NCBI GenBank assembly: GCA_032358255.1
Contig: JAULBX010012322.1
Location: forward strand, 39,289 to 103,288
Reading direction: 5' to 3'
DNA: 64,000 nucleotides
Origin: Heterotrichella gracilis
Taxonomy: Eukaryota > Sar > Xanthophyceae > Tribonematales > Xanthonemataceae
Positions 47,543 to 59,652 of the stretch are shown piece by piece. The notes under the pieces are model-generated. The model was not told the DNA's origin. It worked only from the letters and a program-made list of their open reading frames with translations, and made no database searches. Within the stretch, counting starts at the first letter, position 1. Each line of letters opens with the position of its first letter. The translations under genes were made by a program, and so were the position numbers.

Positions 47543-48437
47543 ATGGCTGCTATCGTCGCCGCCTCCGCCATCGCACCTGTGGCTATTGCCCAGGCAACCG
47601 CACCCGCCAAGGTGGCCAAGTCCTCCCTGGCCCGCATTGCCTCCAGCAAGGTGGTGGCACCAGTGAGCAATGGCTCCTCCGCCAGCAGCATGCAGGTCTG
47701 GACTCCCGTGAACAACAAGTAAGTGGCTTTTGCGTCTCCGGCGGTGGTAATGCGTGGGTTGGGAGTGAATTGTGGGCGGCTGTTCGGCACTGTCTAGCTG
47801 GGTGCATCAGGAGGCGGCTGCCTGCCAATTGAACAAGTTGACTGCAGTCTACCTCCACCTTGCAGCTGCCTTCGTACCTGTTGTTGATAGAACAATACCC
47901 ACTGTTGTTTTCGAGCTGGGTTTGCGGAATTGGGTGTCAATGCGCTCTCTGTGTATTATGATGCTAGCTACACACAACCTTGCTCCCCCCCTCCTGATTC
48001 GTGTGTGCTTGGTACTAACCTTGACACCTCCTCCTTGCAGGTTCTTCGAGACCTTCTCCTACCTGCCCCCCCTCAGCGACGGCGAGATCTCCCGCCAGGT
48101 TGACTTCATTGTCAACAACGGCTTTGTGCCCTGCCTGGAGTTCGCCGAGGGCGAGTTCGCCTATGTCGGCACCTCCTCCTCCATCCGTTTCAGCAACGGC
48201 GCCTCCGCCCTGTACTACGACAACAGGTACTGGACCATGTGGAAGCTGCCCATGTTCGGGTGCACCGACCCCAGCCAGGTGCTGAAGGAGATCAGGGCCT
48301 GCGTGAGCTCATTCCCCGACGCATACATCCGCCTGGTGGCCTTCGACAACGTGCGCCAGGTGCAGTGCGCTGGCTTCCTGGTCCACAGGCCCGCCGGCGC
48401 CAAGGAGTTCAGGAAGACAAACGAGCGCTCCGTGTAA
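47543..48437 (+). CDS. RBCS: Rubisco small subunit precursor
   Basis: Small subunit of ribulose-1,5-bisphosphate carboxylase/oxygenase, a plastid stroma (pyrenoid) enzyme for CO2 fixation. There are two exons, 47543-47718 and 48041-48437, joined in phase 2. The first encodes an Ala/Ser-rich transit peptide ([20 protein letters not shown]...) and the start of the mature protein ([10 protein letters not shown]). The second begins [19 protein letters not shown] and contains [42 protein letters not shown] and GFLVHRP. Length and motifs are those of green-algal RbcS. Codon use is strongly C-ending, unlike most neighbours, which fits high expression. No exon-edge duplication is seen in its intron. 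Confidence 0.99.
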
Positions 48438-48735
48438 ATTTTGAGTGGTTAATGCCCAGCCCCTCTTCCTTTTTCCAGCTCCGTTGTTTCAGGCAGTCAC
48501 AGGACAACACAGAGTGCTGCCAAGGACATTAGTTTTCTATATGTGTAGCCAATGACTTGCAGGCTCTTGTTGCCCACTGTAACTTTATGAGAAGACAATT
48601 TTTTAAAACTTGTTCCAGTTGCTCTTCCACTAGAGTCTAGCACTCACACTTTGAGGTGCAGCAGCCTAACCTATTGTGCAGCCTTGGTGTGATACGCACT
48701 CTGTAACAGTGGGAAGTAACTGTAATATCAACTCT
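48438..48735 (+). other. Probable RBCS 3' UTR
   Basis: TGTAA motifs, the polyadenylation signal used by many green algae, occur near 48577, 48702 and 48720. Which one is used cannot be told. Confidence 0.45.
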
Positions 48736-50004
48736 TGCCCATAACAGCTCCCCCTACTCGGCGGTTGTAGCTTGTGTCGTTGTCGATGGACAGTGAATGT
48801 GACTCCAGGCATCATTGAGTTGCGTCTTGACATCCCAAACAGATCAACAGTTGAAGATCACCACTACCAAGACTCGAAGCAACACAGGCCACCTTCAACA
48901 GACTTTGACACTTGCTTAGCTAGGCAGCAGTGATGTGCTGCAAGCCAGGGAACGAAACTGCTCAGTGTGGCAAGGCTGCATCCCATAAGTGGGCTGTGTC
49001 CACTGCTTAATGGCTCAACGCTGGTGTGGGAGCTCACCCATGGGTGTTCTAGTCAGGCCCAGCCACTGAAAGAGTCTCAGGTGATAGGTTGGAAACACAC
49101 ACTGCACCAGGCTGAAGTACCTCAAGGGCAGCTGTCTCATGGTATGTGGCTCCTTGTGGGCAACTGAAAATTGATCAGGGCTTCAGCATACCCTGATCAG
49201 TTGCTGCTGCTGGTGTGGAGGGCAGTGATCAGGTCAGGTACAGGAGGAAGAGCCCCTGTCAAACCCCGTCGGGCTGTTACTGTTCCCTCCTCCACAGTGC
49301 AAGCTTTGATGAAGCTGAAATGCTGAAGGAACCTCAACCAAACCAGACACCCATCACCTCAAACCTCCACGACTGAACTGTCAGTGACAGTGCGTTCACA
49401 AGGGCTCATAATTCGTACTTATAGCGCCAACTGCAGCCACAGCAGCAACACCAAGTGAAGTTGCCTAGTCACTTTACCCACACACAAATACAAGCTCTTA
49501 GTAACCTCAGGGCTTAGGGATGGTGGGCACATGCTCACCCATGACTGAAGAGCCCACCAATTGAGTTGCACCACTTCAAAACCTGCAAAGACGCAGCCGA
49601 TGGCATACAAGCACGAGTACCAGCTTTGGCCACAAGCAGCGCTATGCAAAGAATGCAATCCACACCCTGTCGCACTCAGGCTGCCAGTTTGGTTGGCAGT
49701 GGCACCCTCTGAAAACCGCAATTGGTCAAATATGCCATGCCTGGATCCATGGCCATGCCAGAGGTCGGTCAACAGCTGAAAGCAAATTGACATGTTTGAG
49801 TTCATGTGTGACCAGGCGCAACTGCATGCTGCCTAATTGCTTCCAGGTGGCCCTATGCACAAGCTGGACCAGCCCGACAACCATCAACCACCAAGCATTG
49901 TCACCCCTGCTCAGCCACCCCAGCTCAACTGTAACTCATCTGACAACTTTCCCAATTTGGTACCGTCATTGGCCCCCGCGTTTGGTTAGCCAGTGCTGCT
50001 GCAG
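48736..50004. other. Unassigned stretch downstream of RBCS
   Basis: No recognised gene. A minus-strand open frame of 128 codons at 49419-49805 (contains CGQSWYSCLYAIGCVFAGFE) lacks any family motif I can name; it may be chance or a transposon remnant. Confidence 0.4.
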
Positions 50005-50608
50005 GATCCCCAATCACCCCCAGTGCAAACACGCAAAAAGGTGTGTAACTCCAGCTGCTACAAAGTCACCCACCACCGGCTGCCCAACACAGACCTGGTT
50101 GAAATTAGTTTTGTTGATCCTGACATTGGCGGCCGTGCTTCTGCCTGCACTGCACAGCCCAATTTGAAGGTGATAACCAGGTGCATGATCCATCCAGGTT
50201 CCGTACCCAGCAGCCATCCCTTTTGATTAGGGTTTAGGGTTTACAGACCTGTTAGGTTTTTGGGTTATACTAACGTTAGTCAGGTACAATTGTCTGCAAT
50301 GAGAAGTGGCACTGGCCTGTGCCCTTACTTGCACTGGGCAGGCGTAGCGTTTTCTAATTTTTTATGAGTCGCTTTGGTGTTCTCATAGGACCAGATCGAA
50401 ATGAATTTAAAGGTTAACCTAAATTCAGTGCCATTTTTTGGGTTTGTAAGAAAGGAAGACAGGGAACAATCGATGTAGTGTTGGCCTTAACAATATTGCT
50501 CACAAGTGGCAGGTGCGTGCGGAGGGTGTCCACACCTATAGGGTTTTTGAATCACCCAGCGCCACGCCATGCCATGCACCAGCGCCATGCCATCAGGCTG
50601 GAATGTAG
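50005..50608 (+). CDS. Small unassigned gene, last two exons (candidate)
   Basis: An exon at 50005-50169 starts after GCTGCTGCAG and ends before GTGATAAC. It reads 55 codons including VCNSSCYKVTHHRLPNTDL and VEISFVDPDIGGRASACTAQ. A second exon after GTGGCAG at 50513 reads VRAEGVHTYRVFESPSATP and stops at 50606-50608; the phases agree (0/0). The intron between begins with a TTTAGGG-type repeat near 50228, as in the real genes here. I do not recognise a family, and upstream exons are not found. It could be a false positive. Confidence 0.35.
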
Positions 50609-51405
50609 TTGGCAAGCACTGAGTAATGGAATGGCTGGTACATGTGCACCTCCAGCACAAACACCAAAACCCTTCTGCTTGTAGAGCTCAGGGAGCCAAT
50701 AGGAGGGTCTTCGCTGGCACACACTGGCTGCACATGTGCCCACATCATGGCGTTCATGCGCAATTTTGTGTGGCGTAAATGGCACCTTGTGGACATTAAT
50801 AAGGAATGCATTAATTCAACGGAACAGCTCTGGGTGCATGCGCACTTGCCAAGCTAGGAGTGGTGAGCCTTGGTGACAATGGAGGTTGAGAGCTTGCCAG
50901 TGTTCTGTTGCTCACTGCATCACCCCCAGTGTGCCTGCAGCAGCCGTCTCAGATTCACCTGCGAAGGGCTAGGATGCAACCAACGAAATCATTGTTGTCT
51001 ACGCTTCAATACAGCCTTTGACAAAGGCCCTTTGTACCAACGTTCAGCCGCTTAAAAGTTTGGATTGAAGTGTCCACAGCTCTTTGTGTGCTCTGAAAGC
51101 CTGGTCAGCAATGGCGGTCACGCACGGGTGCAGCACGGGGTACCTGCAGCTGCGCAACGGCTGCATGGGCCACAAGTCCGATGCTCAGGCTCCAAAAGTG
51201 TTCGAAACACTGCGTATGAGCCTGAACATGCCTTCAGTTCTTACTGTTGCAGCAGTCTGGCTGCTCTTAGCTGGTGGAATCGTTGAGGTTTGGATTGGAC
51301 TGCCTTGCCGACCATTCACCAGCTCTGGGGAGCCTCCCTCAGGGCTACCAAGCTTGCCACCAGTCGACCCCGAACAGCACAGGCAGTCCATAGAGTTTCC
51401 CGGCA

Positions 51406-54400
51406 ATGGGCTCTCTTGCAAAAAGCACCCAAAAGCCCCCAGTCATGAAAACCGTGTGTGTTGAGAAGCACGGTGGTCCTGGTGTCCTGCAGCTGAAAGA
51501 ATGCAGCCTGCCACAAAGGAGACCTGGTGAGGTGCTTGTGCGTGTAATGGCCTGTTCTGTCAACCCAATGGATGTGAAGACCAGGCAGGGCCAAGCCCAG
51601 TACCTGTTGTCCAAGCTGCCCAAGGTGCTGGGCGGTGACATGGCTGGTGTGGTTGAAGAATGTGACAGCTACAGCAGGGTAGGTGACACTGGGCTGTGGC
51701 AGTGGATGCAGACACTGACACCTCCCTGCAAATTGCATTCATGCATGCATCCAACATAACCTTAGTATGAGGCTCCATGTATGCAGCCCACAATTGCACG
51801 CACTGGACATGGGTGATCTCACCACCTCCTCGAGTAGTGGCTGTTAAATTGTCACTTGCCTGGAGCATTGTGTGGTTTTGCAAGCAGGCATGCACCTGTT
51901 TCCATGAACTTTATATATATGTGCAGCAAATTTATTCATAAAGGATTGCATTCTCATGGACCAGGTGGTGTATGGCGGGTACATTCATGTCTGGTTCCAA
52001 TTTTGCCGATCAAATTGAATAAAAGGCACAGTCGTGCTGGCAGACGGGCCATTGCAAGCATGCTTTTATTTATCTATTTATTTATTTTATTTAGATGTTG
52101 AACACCTTTTCATGAGCACTGGTGGCCTTTGCAGTTCAAGCAGGGCGATAAGGTCTTCGCTCTGCTGTACACGCTCTACCCATTTGTGCAATCAGGTATG
52201 GGCTGGATTCGGGTTAGCTGATGTGAATTACTAAGGCTTAATCGTGCATTGCATGTGATGCCCTGACCAGGCTGTGCAGCATTAAATTAAATATGAAGGG
52301 GTGAGAGGTATGCACGGGTGATTGTTTTTTCTTGCATTTTGTGCTCTGCCTGTGACGCTCGGCGCTCCTCGTTTTGTCAATAGGCACCTATGCGGAGTAT
52401 GTGGTGGCGCCAGAGGAGCACGTGGCGCGCATGCCCAACAACCTGTCTTTTGATGAAGCTGCTGCGCTATCATTGTGTGGGCTGACGGCATGGCAGGTGA
52501 TTTAAAATCAAACACTGATCTACCCAACACTGCTGCCAACAGGTGATCCAGCCAGGCACTGTGCACAGCACAAGAGCACAATGCTGTGCAGTTATATGTT
52601 GTGTTAGGTTTCTCATAAGGGTTGCGTCATCAGAGAATGCTGCTACCCTCAAAACTACATGCATAGCTATGGGTTATCACGACGGAATTGCCGCACAGCA
52701 ACGCCCAGATGCGCATGGCTCTAGGGTTGATTTCAAGCCACCTTTTCCCTTGACATGCATCATGCATCACCATCGTGCTCCCTCAAGTGTCCTGTCGCCG
52801 CGCACTATGGTGGCACCAGAACACCGTCAATTGTTCTCACCTGCCGTGTGACTGTGCATACTATGCCTGTGCACCCACACTGTGCACACCCTGACACCGG
52901 GCAGGCAGCATTGCATGGGCGCCCTGACCCGCCTTACGTGCAACCCGCGTGATCATATGTCAATGCGCCCTGTGCTGCTGCAGGCTTGGTAGGGGACATT
53001 GGGACAAAATGCAATGCCCCGCTTTTCAACGCGGCACTTTTTCTCTGTAGCCAAAAGTAACCAAAGAATGAACAAGTTCTCCAACAGGTTGCGCAACCAG
53101 AAGCAATTGATTGTTTTTTCTTTATTTCATTAAGTACTCATTTTCAGTGTTTAATCTGCAGTTTATCCAACTGGCTGTTTTGCTGCAGGCCCTTAGGAAC
53201 GCAAAGCTGGCCCCAGAGAGCAGGGTGCTCATCCATGCAGGCTCAGGCGGCGTGGGCCACCTGGCGCTGCAGATTGCCAAGGCCATGGGGCACTGGGTGG
53301 CCACCACGTGCAGCGCAGCCAATGCTGGGTTTGTGCGGGGGCTGGGAGCCGATGAGGTGGTGGACTACAAGAAGGAGAGCTTTGTGCGCAGGTTCAGGAA
53401 CGAGAAGGTTGACTTTGTCCTGGATCTGGTGGGAGGTGGGTTTAGGCTACTCATCAGCACCGCCAGTTGCACGGGTTGATTCCGTTGGGTGATGGAGGTC
53501 TAAATAGTGAATATCGCATTTGGATCTGATTGTGATATTCCCTTTCTGAATGATCCGTGTCTTTTCTCTCTAAATATACTGTATATGCCGCTTTCTGCAG
53601 GCCAGACCTGTGACTCTCACATTCTATGCCATCAAAATCTGTAGGCCAGACTGAAGATGACAGCTTCAGCGTTGTGAAGAAAAGCGGCACCATCTGCACC
53701 GCGTGGACCAACTACGAGGCTTGGTCGGCACGCTATGGCGCCATGGTCGGCACGGGAGTGGGCATGTACCACACCGCTGCAAGGTGAGCGCCACACAAAG
53801 AAAATAATAAACTGTCTCCCTTGTCTAGCCTAGTCCCTTGTCTAACCTAAGGTGCACGCTGTATGTGCATGGCATGCCATGACTGCAAATTCAGCACCTC
53901 ATACACTGAAGTGCGGGTGGGGCACGCGACAGCAGAGTGAGTGCTGCATGCATGGCGGTGGGGATGTACCATATTGCTCCAAGGTGAGATGCACATGCGC
54001 ATTCGTGGCATGGCTGCAAGATGAATGCTCGTGCACGGGGCCGTGAATGGGGTGGATGGGGTTGTGGCAAACAGTTAGAGCAATGCATGCGCATGGCATG
54101 TCATGGCATGGCCGCATGGTGGGCGCAGCATGCACATGGGTGCGGCGTGACATACAGTTGGGGGTGGGTGCACAGGATTGGGGGCTGGAAGGTTGGGGGT
54201 GAGTGCATGGGTAATGAGGGGTACCACACTTCCGCAAGAGGGGCGCTGCATGTGCAGTGGTAAGAGTGTAGCCACGCAACAGTAAATGTAACGCCGTGTC
54301 CCACTACTAAATGTACATGCGTCCCCCCGGAAGGATGCATCCACCATGCACCATGCCGTATATGTTAATACCCGAGCGGGCACCCCCTCACCCCTCCACT

Positions 54401-56982
54401 TCCACCCCCCGCAGCTTTGCCACCAGCCTGGTGTTTGGCCCCACCTACTGCGTGCTGCTGGTCACCCCCAGCGCTGTACACCTGGACCAGCTGCGCCTCA
54501 TGGTGGAGGCGGGCAAGCTGCGCCCGCACCTGCACCGGGTGTACCCTCTGGAACACGCCAGGTGAGTGTCTGCAATCGCGGTGGCAATTAAGCAGATGAT
54601 TGTAGGATGTGGGTCAGGGGTTTTCCATGCTGGAGCAGCTGTTCCTGGGTTGGCAATTGTGTACAGGCTTGTAAGGGTTTAGTTTAGGGTTTTTGCGCTG
54701 GCGCAGCTGCGCCCATGGTGGATGCGGGCAAGCTGCGCCGCACCTGCACCGGGTGTACCCTCTGGATCACGCCAGGTGACTCACCCCAAAACCTGAAGCC
54801 TGGTTGGCACCTCTGTAGGCTTGTAGAGATTGTGAAGGGTTTTGGGTCAGGGTTTCGTGCAGCTGGGTATGGTGGCGGATGCGGGCATGCTGCGCCTGCA
54901 TCTACATCGAGTGTACCCTCTGGAATTTGCCAGGTGAGCGCCTGCAGGTAGGGTTGACTGGGTTTGCACTTGTAGAGGCATTGTAAGGGTTTTGTTTAGG
55001 GTTTTTATGCTGGAGCGTCACGCTGTTGATGAGACGACAGGCTGCTCCTGCACCAGGTCCTGGACCGATTGTACCCACTGGAGCGCGCCAGGTGAGCGCC
55101 TGCAGCCTGATTTGCCACTTCTGTGTAGACTTAGTTGGCTGGGTCAGGGTTGCTGTATGGCTGGTATCTAGCAACAAAATAGTGGTTCTTTGATACAGAT
55201 CAAACCTGTTTGCTGGAGTCGTAATCGTCTGTGGTGGCTGTTACTGGCCGCCTGGTTTGCTTGCAAGCTGTAAACCATAGCTTGCAATTGCAAATAGACT
55301 GCATTGGTTCAACAGGCCAAACCTTTGTAACAATTGTCAAAAACAGCAGTATGAAGTATATATCCACAGCATGGTGGGGTTGGACCTCGACTACGCTTCC
55401 GCAGCAGCCAGCTTTGGAGCAATGTTCAGCATCCCTTTAATGAACCCCCGTGCGTGAGCAATGCACTAACTACACCTGAGCTCTGGGACAATTTCGATTC
55501 CTTCTCAGAAGACGTGCGCAGAACCTCCTGCAATTTGCAAAGCAGATTGGTTACAGGCTGATGCATGTCAGCCTTCAAACCCCGCGAGTTATTAGATGAA
55601 TCTGTCGAATCCATCCCATGCGTTTGCTGGCAGCCAATGCGCAGGCGGCCAGCAAATGCATGGGATGCAATTGACAGATTCACCCCTGATCACTCGCAGC
55701 GTGTGAAGGCTAACATGCAGCAGCCTGCAAAGGGAAGAGGGACAGGATAAAAGTTGTCTCAGATGGCCCGTGACATGATCCGCCGCATGGAGCTGCATGT
55801 GCAGCTTTATGCAGCATTGGTCTACATCCGTAGTTTGCAAACCTTGTCATGGTTTTCCCCTCCCCCTCATCCCTTCTCCTTCTATCTGCCTCAGCTGTTC
55901 CCGCTGGAGTACTCAGCAGTCTGCCAGAGGGCTTTTGTTCTTAGACTATCATAGCCTCCCATATTCTCACTGCCGCATCCCTTTGGACAGTCATTTTGAG
56001 AAATGTTTTGTGGCATGCATTTCACACGTGAAGAAAACCCCGCTGGTGGTCAAAGCAACACAGCGGCCAGTTCTTCACTGACCTCAAGGCTTGTCCGAGG
56101 GCTACATCTGAGTACACATTGTCACAGAAGGTTGCTAACCTAGTAGGTGCATGCTAGCAGCTGGGGCAGTCCAAACAGCTTCAGAAGCTGAATAGTATAA
56201 CACAAAAAACAAGGCCCTGGTTCAGCAACTCTGTGCAGATGCAGGTTATAACTTCATGCGTATAACTTGTGGCAGCGTAGGAAGGAAATTGTTTGGTATT
56301 GTTTCCATTGTGGTCCAAGATATCCATGAGATGCCATGAACAATGCTCATGCTGTGGTGGCAAGAGACTCTGTGGTAGGGTACATAGGAGGCAGGGTACT
56401 CAGTGGTAGGGTACTCAGTGGCAGCAACACACCTGTGCGCTCATTTGGAGCAAGGCTGAGGCTTGCATCTGATTTGAAGCAAAAACTCATGCGGCAAGCC
56501 TCGGCGGCAGCTGTATTCTGTCTGTGATTGGTCAACCTGCCAGTTTGCATGGATTCAATTCTGTCTTCTGTGTAAAACTTGGGGGTATAGGCGATGTCCA
56601 CCACTGACCTTTGAACAACCGCAGATGGTGTCATCAAGGTTGCTTAACAGTTGGTGATGGACATTGCTTACATCCCATAGTTCTGCACAGCAGATGTATG
56701 GGAAGCCATGAAATCTGGCATGCTTGATAGAGCCACAGATAGGATACAGCTGCTGCTGGCCCAGGGCCGCATGTGCCCCTTTCCAATCCTCAGCCTTGCT
56801 TATGGAGATTGGGCAGGTGTGTCTTCAGAATGAATCATTTGTAAAAACGAAATATGATTTAAATTGATTGATCCGCTGCCATCTCCCTGCGCAGGGAGGC
56901 GCATGAGGAGGTGGAGGGGGACCATGTGCGCGGCAAGGTGGTGCTCAGGGTGGGGGACCAGGGGTGGGAGCATGAGGAGTGA
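51406..56982 (+). CDS. MDR-family quinone oxidoreductase / zinc-independent alcohol dehydrogenase-like protein
   Basis: A medium-chain dehydrogenase/reductase, probably NADPH-dependent, of the zeta-crystallin/ceQORH/RTN4IP1-like group. Seven exons, 51406-51678, 52135-52195, 52384-52496, 53189-53435, 53645-53783, 54415-54561 and 56895-56982, join to 1068 bases (355 aa). Motifs: the N-terminal GroES-like fold (PGEVLVRVMACSVNPMDVK, LPKVLGGDMAGVV), GDKVFALLY, YAEYVVAPEEHVARMP, the nucleotide-binding HAGSGGVGHLALQIAKAMG (A-x-x-G-x-G-x-x-x-x-Q form), DEVVDYKKESF, FVLDLVGG and the C-terminal AHEEVEGDHVRGKVVLRV. No structural or catalytic zinc cysteines are seen. An in-frame TAG 15 bases before the ATG fixes the start at or after 51406; no transit peptide is evident. 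The last intron (2.3 kb) holds three decaying copies of the exon-6 end and a long hairpin. Confidence 0.92.
54493..55105 (+). repeat. Fourfold array of an MDR exon end plus donor
   Basis: The exon-6 end (CTGCGCC...CACCGGGTGTACCCTCTGGA...GCCAG) with donor GTGAG at 54493-54570 recurs at about 54707-54780, 54860-54940 and 55050-55105, growing more degenerate downstream. Each unit carries the intron start and a GGGTTTAGTTTAGGG-like stretch, then GCTGGAGC/GCAGCTG. The period is about 150-215 bases. Confidence 0.95.
55550..55730. repeat. Long imperfect inverted repeat (hairpin) in MDR intron
   Basis: The left arm 55550-55632 and right arm ~55647-55730 pair over about 80 bases at roughly 80 percent, with a loop of about 14 bases. 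The inner stem is best: TGAATCTGTC..CATCCCATGC.TTTGCTGGC against its complement. The outer stem includes ACAGGCTG.TGCATGT.AGCCTTCA. It may be a miRNA/siRNA precursor or a MITE-like foldback. Confidence 0.85.
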
Positions 56983-58504
56983 GTGGCTGTGACTGATGGT
57001 GTAGTGTGACGTGGTGGATGCGCAGTGAGTATTGTCAAGGACCATGGTCTTGGCAATCAGGCACTCCCTTGTGCTTGGACCATACAACATTGCTGTACTT
57101 AAAGTTTAGGTCAGCAATGCACAGTGAGTATCATCCACAATAGGGAGGTTCACACTGATGGCAAGCATATATTTGAAGCACACCGCTGTCATATTGGAAA
57201 TTCCATGTGTGTGAGTCAACGTCATTTTTAAATTGAGCAGAGCAGCGCACTGCCAGGGACCAGTGGCCCTACATGCCTGCCTGGCAGTGCCAGCCACTGC
57301 GTGACATCTTGCTGCAAATGCCACACAAGCCCTGTCAGGATTTGCCACCTGTTTGCCACATAATGTTATCTCTTCATTCAAACTAATAGCCAGCGGTCGT
57401 GACAAGGGGCATTTCCTTTTTTGGCTCACGTGTCTGCTCTTTATGACCAGACCGCTCCAGGAGGGACCCGCCAGGCGTGGCCTGGTCCAATTTTCTATCT
57501 TGCATCTTCACCGGTAGTACCGCGACCTTGACAATGCAATATAAAACAATGTTGACTCCGCACGCGAGGAGGGCACAATTGCTGGTTGCGCAATCCTTGA
57601 CAGGGCTCCCCTATGCTTCAGGGCTCATCAATAAGCAATATTTTGCAAATATTTGTCACAGTGACTGCAACTTTACCATACTGTGGTATACTGTGTGCAT
57701 GAATTTTTAAACTGGTACAGGACCTGTTGCAGCTGGAAAAACGCATGTAGTTGCAAGAACTTCCAGCCAGTGGCCCTTAGGTGCCCAGTTTAAACGGCAT
57801 TAAGTAGTATCTGCACATGATGTTCATGGCTTTTAGTAGTATCTGCACATGATGTACAGAGTCTCAGACTATCATAATACAAACTATGCTGCGTACAAGG
57901 GTCTTGGCCTTTTGGATCAACTATACAGCAACATTATCTCCCCTAGACCGTGGTGGGTGGGTGGCAGCTTGTGCACAGGCAGGACATTGTATGGATATCC
58001 ACATGCTGTTGTGTGTTTAAAATTTGCAGCTGGGCATTGCACATTCAGGCTGCCCGCAGTAAATCATGGGCAGTGCACTTGGCCTACTAGTGGCCTACAG
58101 CATGGTGGCCCTGGCCTACTAGTGGTCTACAGGATGGCCCTAAAGCATGGTGCACTGAGTGTTGACAACTGGGGAAATTTCTCAGGAGTCTTACGACATG
58201 TCATGTCATTTGAGCATGACAGCCCCTACCAACGCTGGGCGTCAGTGGGCATGACGTGGAACGCTATTATCGCAGTATGCACATTACTAATAGGACTAGA
58301 CTATCCACACACCGGCCTGCAAGCTGAAGTGCATATGCATGCATGCATATATGCATTTGCAGACCGGCAGCTGCTGAGCTGAAGGAAACTTTGCAAGTAC
58401 CTACCATAGCATTCCGAGAACGATTTGCTATACGAGGAGCTCAGCCAGTTGGTCACTGGATCCGCGAGGCAAGTCCCCGCTGGACCGATGTTTTCCTAAT
58501 TCAG
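56983..58504. other. Region downstream of the MDR gene
   Basis: No recognised gene. AGTAGTATCTGCACATGATG is repeated at 57804 and 57836, and GGCCTACTAGTGG(C/T)CTACAG(C/G)ATGG is repeated at about 58081 and 58111. Confidence 0.45.
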
Positions 58505-58830
58505 ACCCCAAGGAAGGGTCTCGTGCCGCGGGGGAAGATGCACCCCTTGACTGGAAGGTCAAAGCCAGTACCCTTCTCCTGGAACCGATGCATGCGCGCG
58601 GGTCCTCCCTACTCGTCGAGGCCACCCTTACACGTCATCTGTTTACTCCATTGCTGGCGAATTGGATGCAAGCATGCGCTTGGTAAGTGACAACTTTAGG
58701 TAATTTTGCCTGCATGTACGCAGGGATTTTAGTCAACTCGAAGCCACCAGGAAAGGTGGCGCGGCAAGCGGCTTAGAAGGCAACGACCCTGCCCCAAGCC
58801 GCAGTGTCCTCTTTCCCAGTTGCCAAGGAG
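58505..58830 (+). CDS. Two phase-consistent exons of an unassigned gene (candidate)
   Basis: The exon 58505-58682, after TTTTCCTAATTCAG, reads EDAPLDWKVKASTLLLEPM and LLVEATLTRHLFTPLLANWM. It leaves phase 2 at GTAAGT. An acceptor at 58721-58723 (GTACGCAG) continues in phase with WDFSQLEATRKGGAASGLEG and runs to about 58830. An upstream segment with NDLLYEELSQLVTGSA near 58420-58468 may belong to it, but its phase does not join simply. No family is recognised. Confidence 0.35.
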
Positions 58831-59652
58831 GCGTGCGTGCATGCTCTGAGGTGCATGCAGCCTGGGGAACAAAATCTGTGGGAGGTTTGCATGGAGCTGT
58901 CTGCAAGTCGCACGAAAGGCGCGAGTACAAATAGCTTGGTGGTCTTCCTTTCTGCCAGACACCGCCTTGCTGTTTTGTTCGGTTGTGCTCGCACCTCTCA
59001 AGGCGCTTCGCTCAACTCCATCCTGCCGGGGGTCAGGTCCGCGTTTGCTACCAAGCTTTGGTTTGGAGGAGCATCCGACTAGTCTACGCTGCACCAAGGT
59101 GAGGCTGTTACAGTAGCTAGCCACTGCACCAAGTCAAAGCTCCATTCTTAGCCTAGACTGAGTCTTTTTACCCGAGTTAAGTGGTCGTCGTGGACTTGAA
59201 TAGGTGTCGGATAGGACCATCTACCACACTTAGTGCTGTGTTGTCGTCCTGGTCAAAGTCTGACTATGGCTGAAATTCTCTGCCAACACTGCTTGACAGG
59301 GCGCTATGTGCATGATGCTGAAATGCTCCTTCGCAACGTATGGCAACAGCGTTGGCACGAGTTGACAAGTGATGGTCCAAGTTTCAAAGTTGGGCCACCG
59401 AATTGACCAAAACCTTCGACCCTACGCACCTGTGTCCACGCTTTTCCTGGCCATGATGTGCGGCATGACCAGATCAATTCGCTGGTGACTTGCAGTAGCC
59501 TAATAATGCAGGCCATGCATTCAGCTCACAAGACTAAGCGCATGCGGCAGGCCTTGCAAGCACCTACCTAAGTAGCACAACCTCCCCAGTTATGACCCAT
59601 GCTGCTGCGTGTGTGCAGGGAGGTGAGCTTGCCCCTAGATCTGCCTGCAAGC
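58831..59652. other. Stretch upstream of the Ser/Gly-rich gene
   Basis: A 92-codon open frame (58804-59082, +) is present without recognisable motifs. The rest shows nothing I can support. A CAG acceptor at about 59618-59620 (GCGTGTGTGCAG) may end a 5' UTR intron of the next gene. Confidence 0.35.

Noticed and set aside
49419-49805. A 128-codon minus-strand frame downstream of RBCS
   Set aside because: It has no recognisable domain, splice partner or start context; kept only as a note in the intergenic entry.
51111-51405. An upstream ATG at 51111 as the MDR gene start or transit peptide
   Set aside because: An in-frame TAG lies 15 bases before 51406 in the MDR frame, so upstream frames cannot be joined without an unseen intron.
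58804-59082. A 92-codon plus-strand open frame
   Set aside because: It has no motif or splice context, and it overlaps in another frame the better supported exon ending near 58830.
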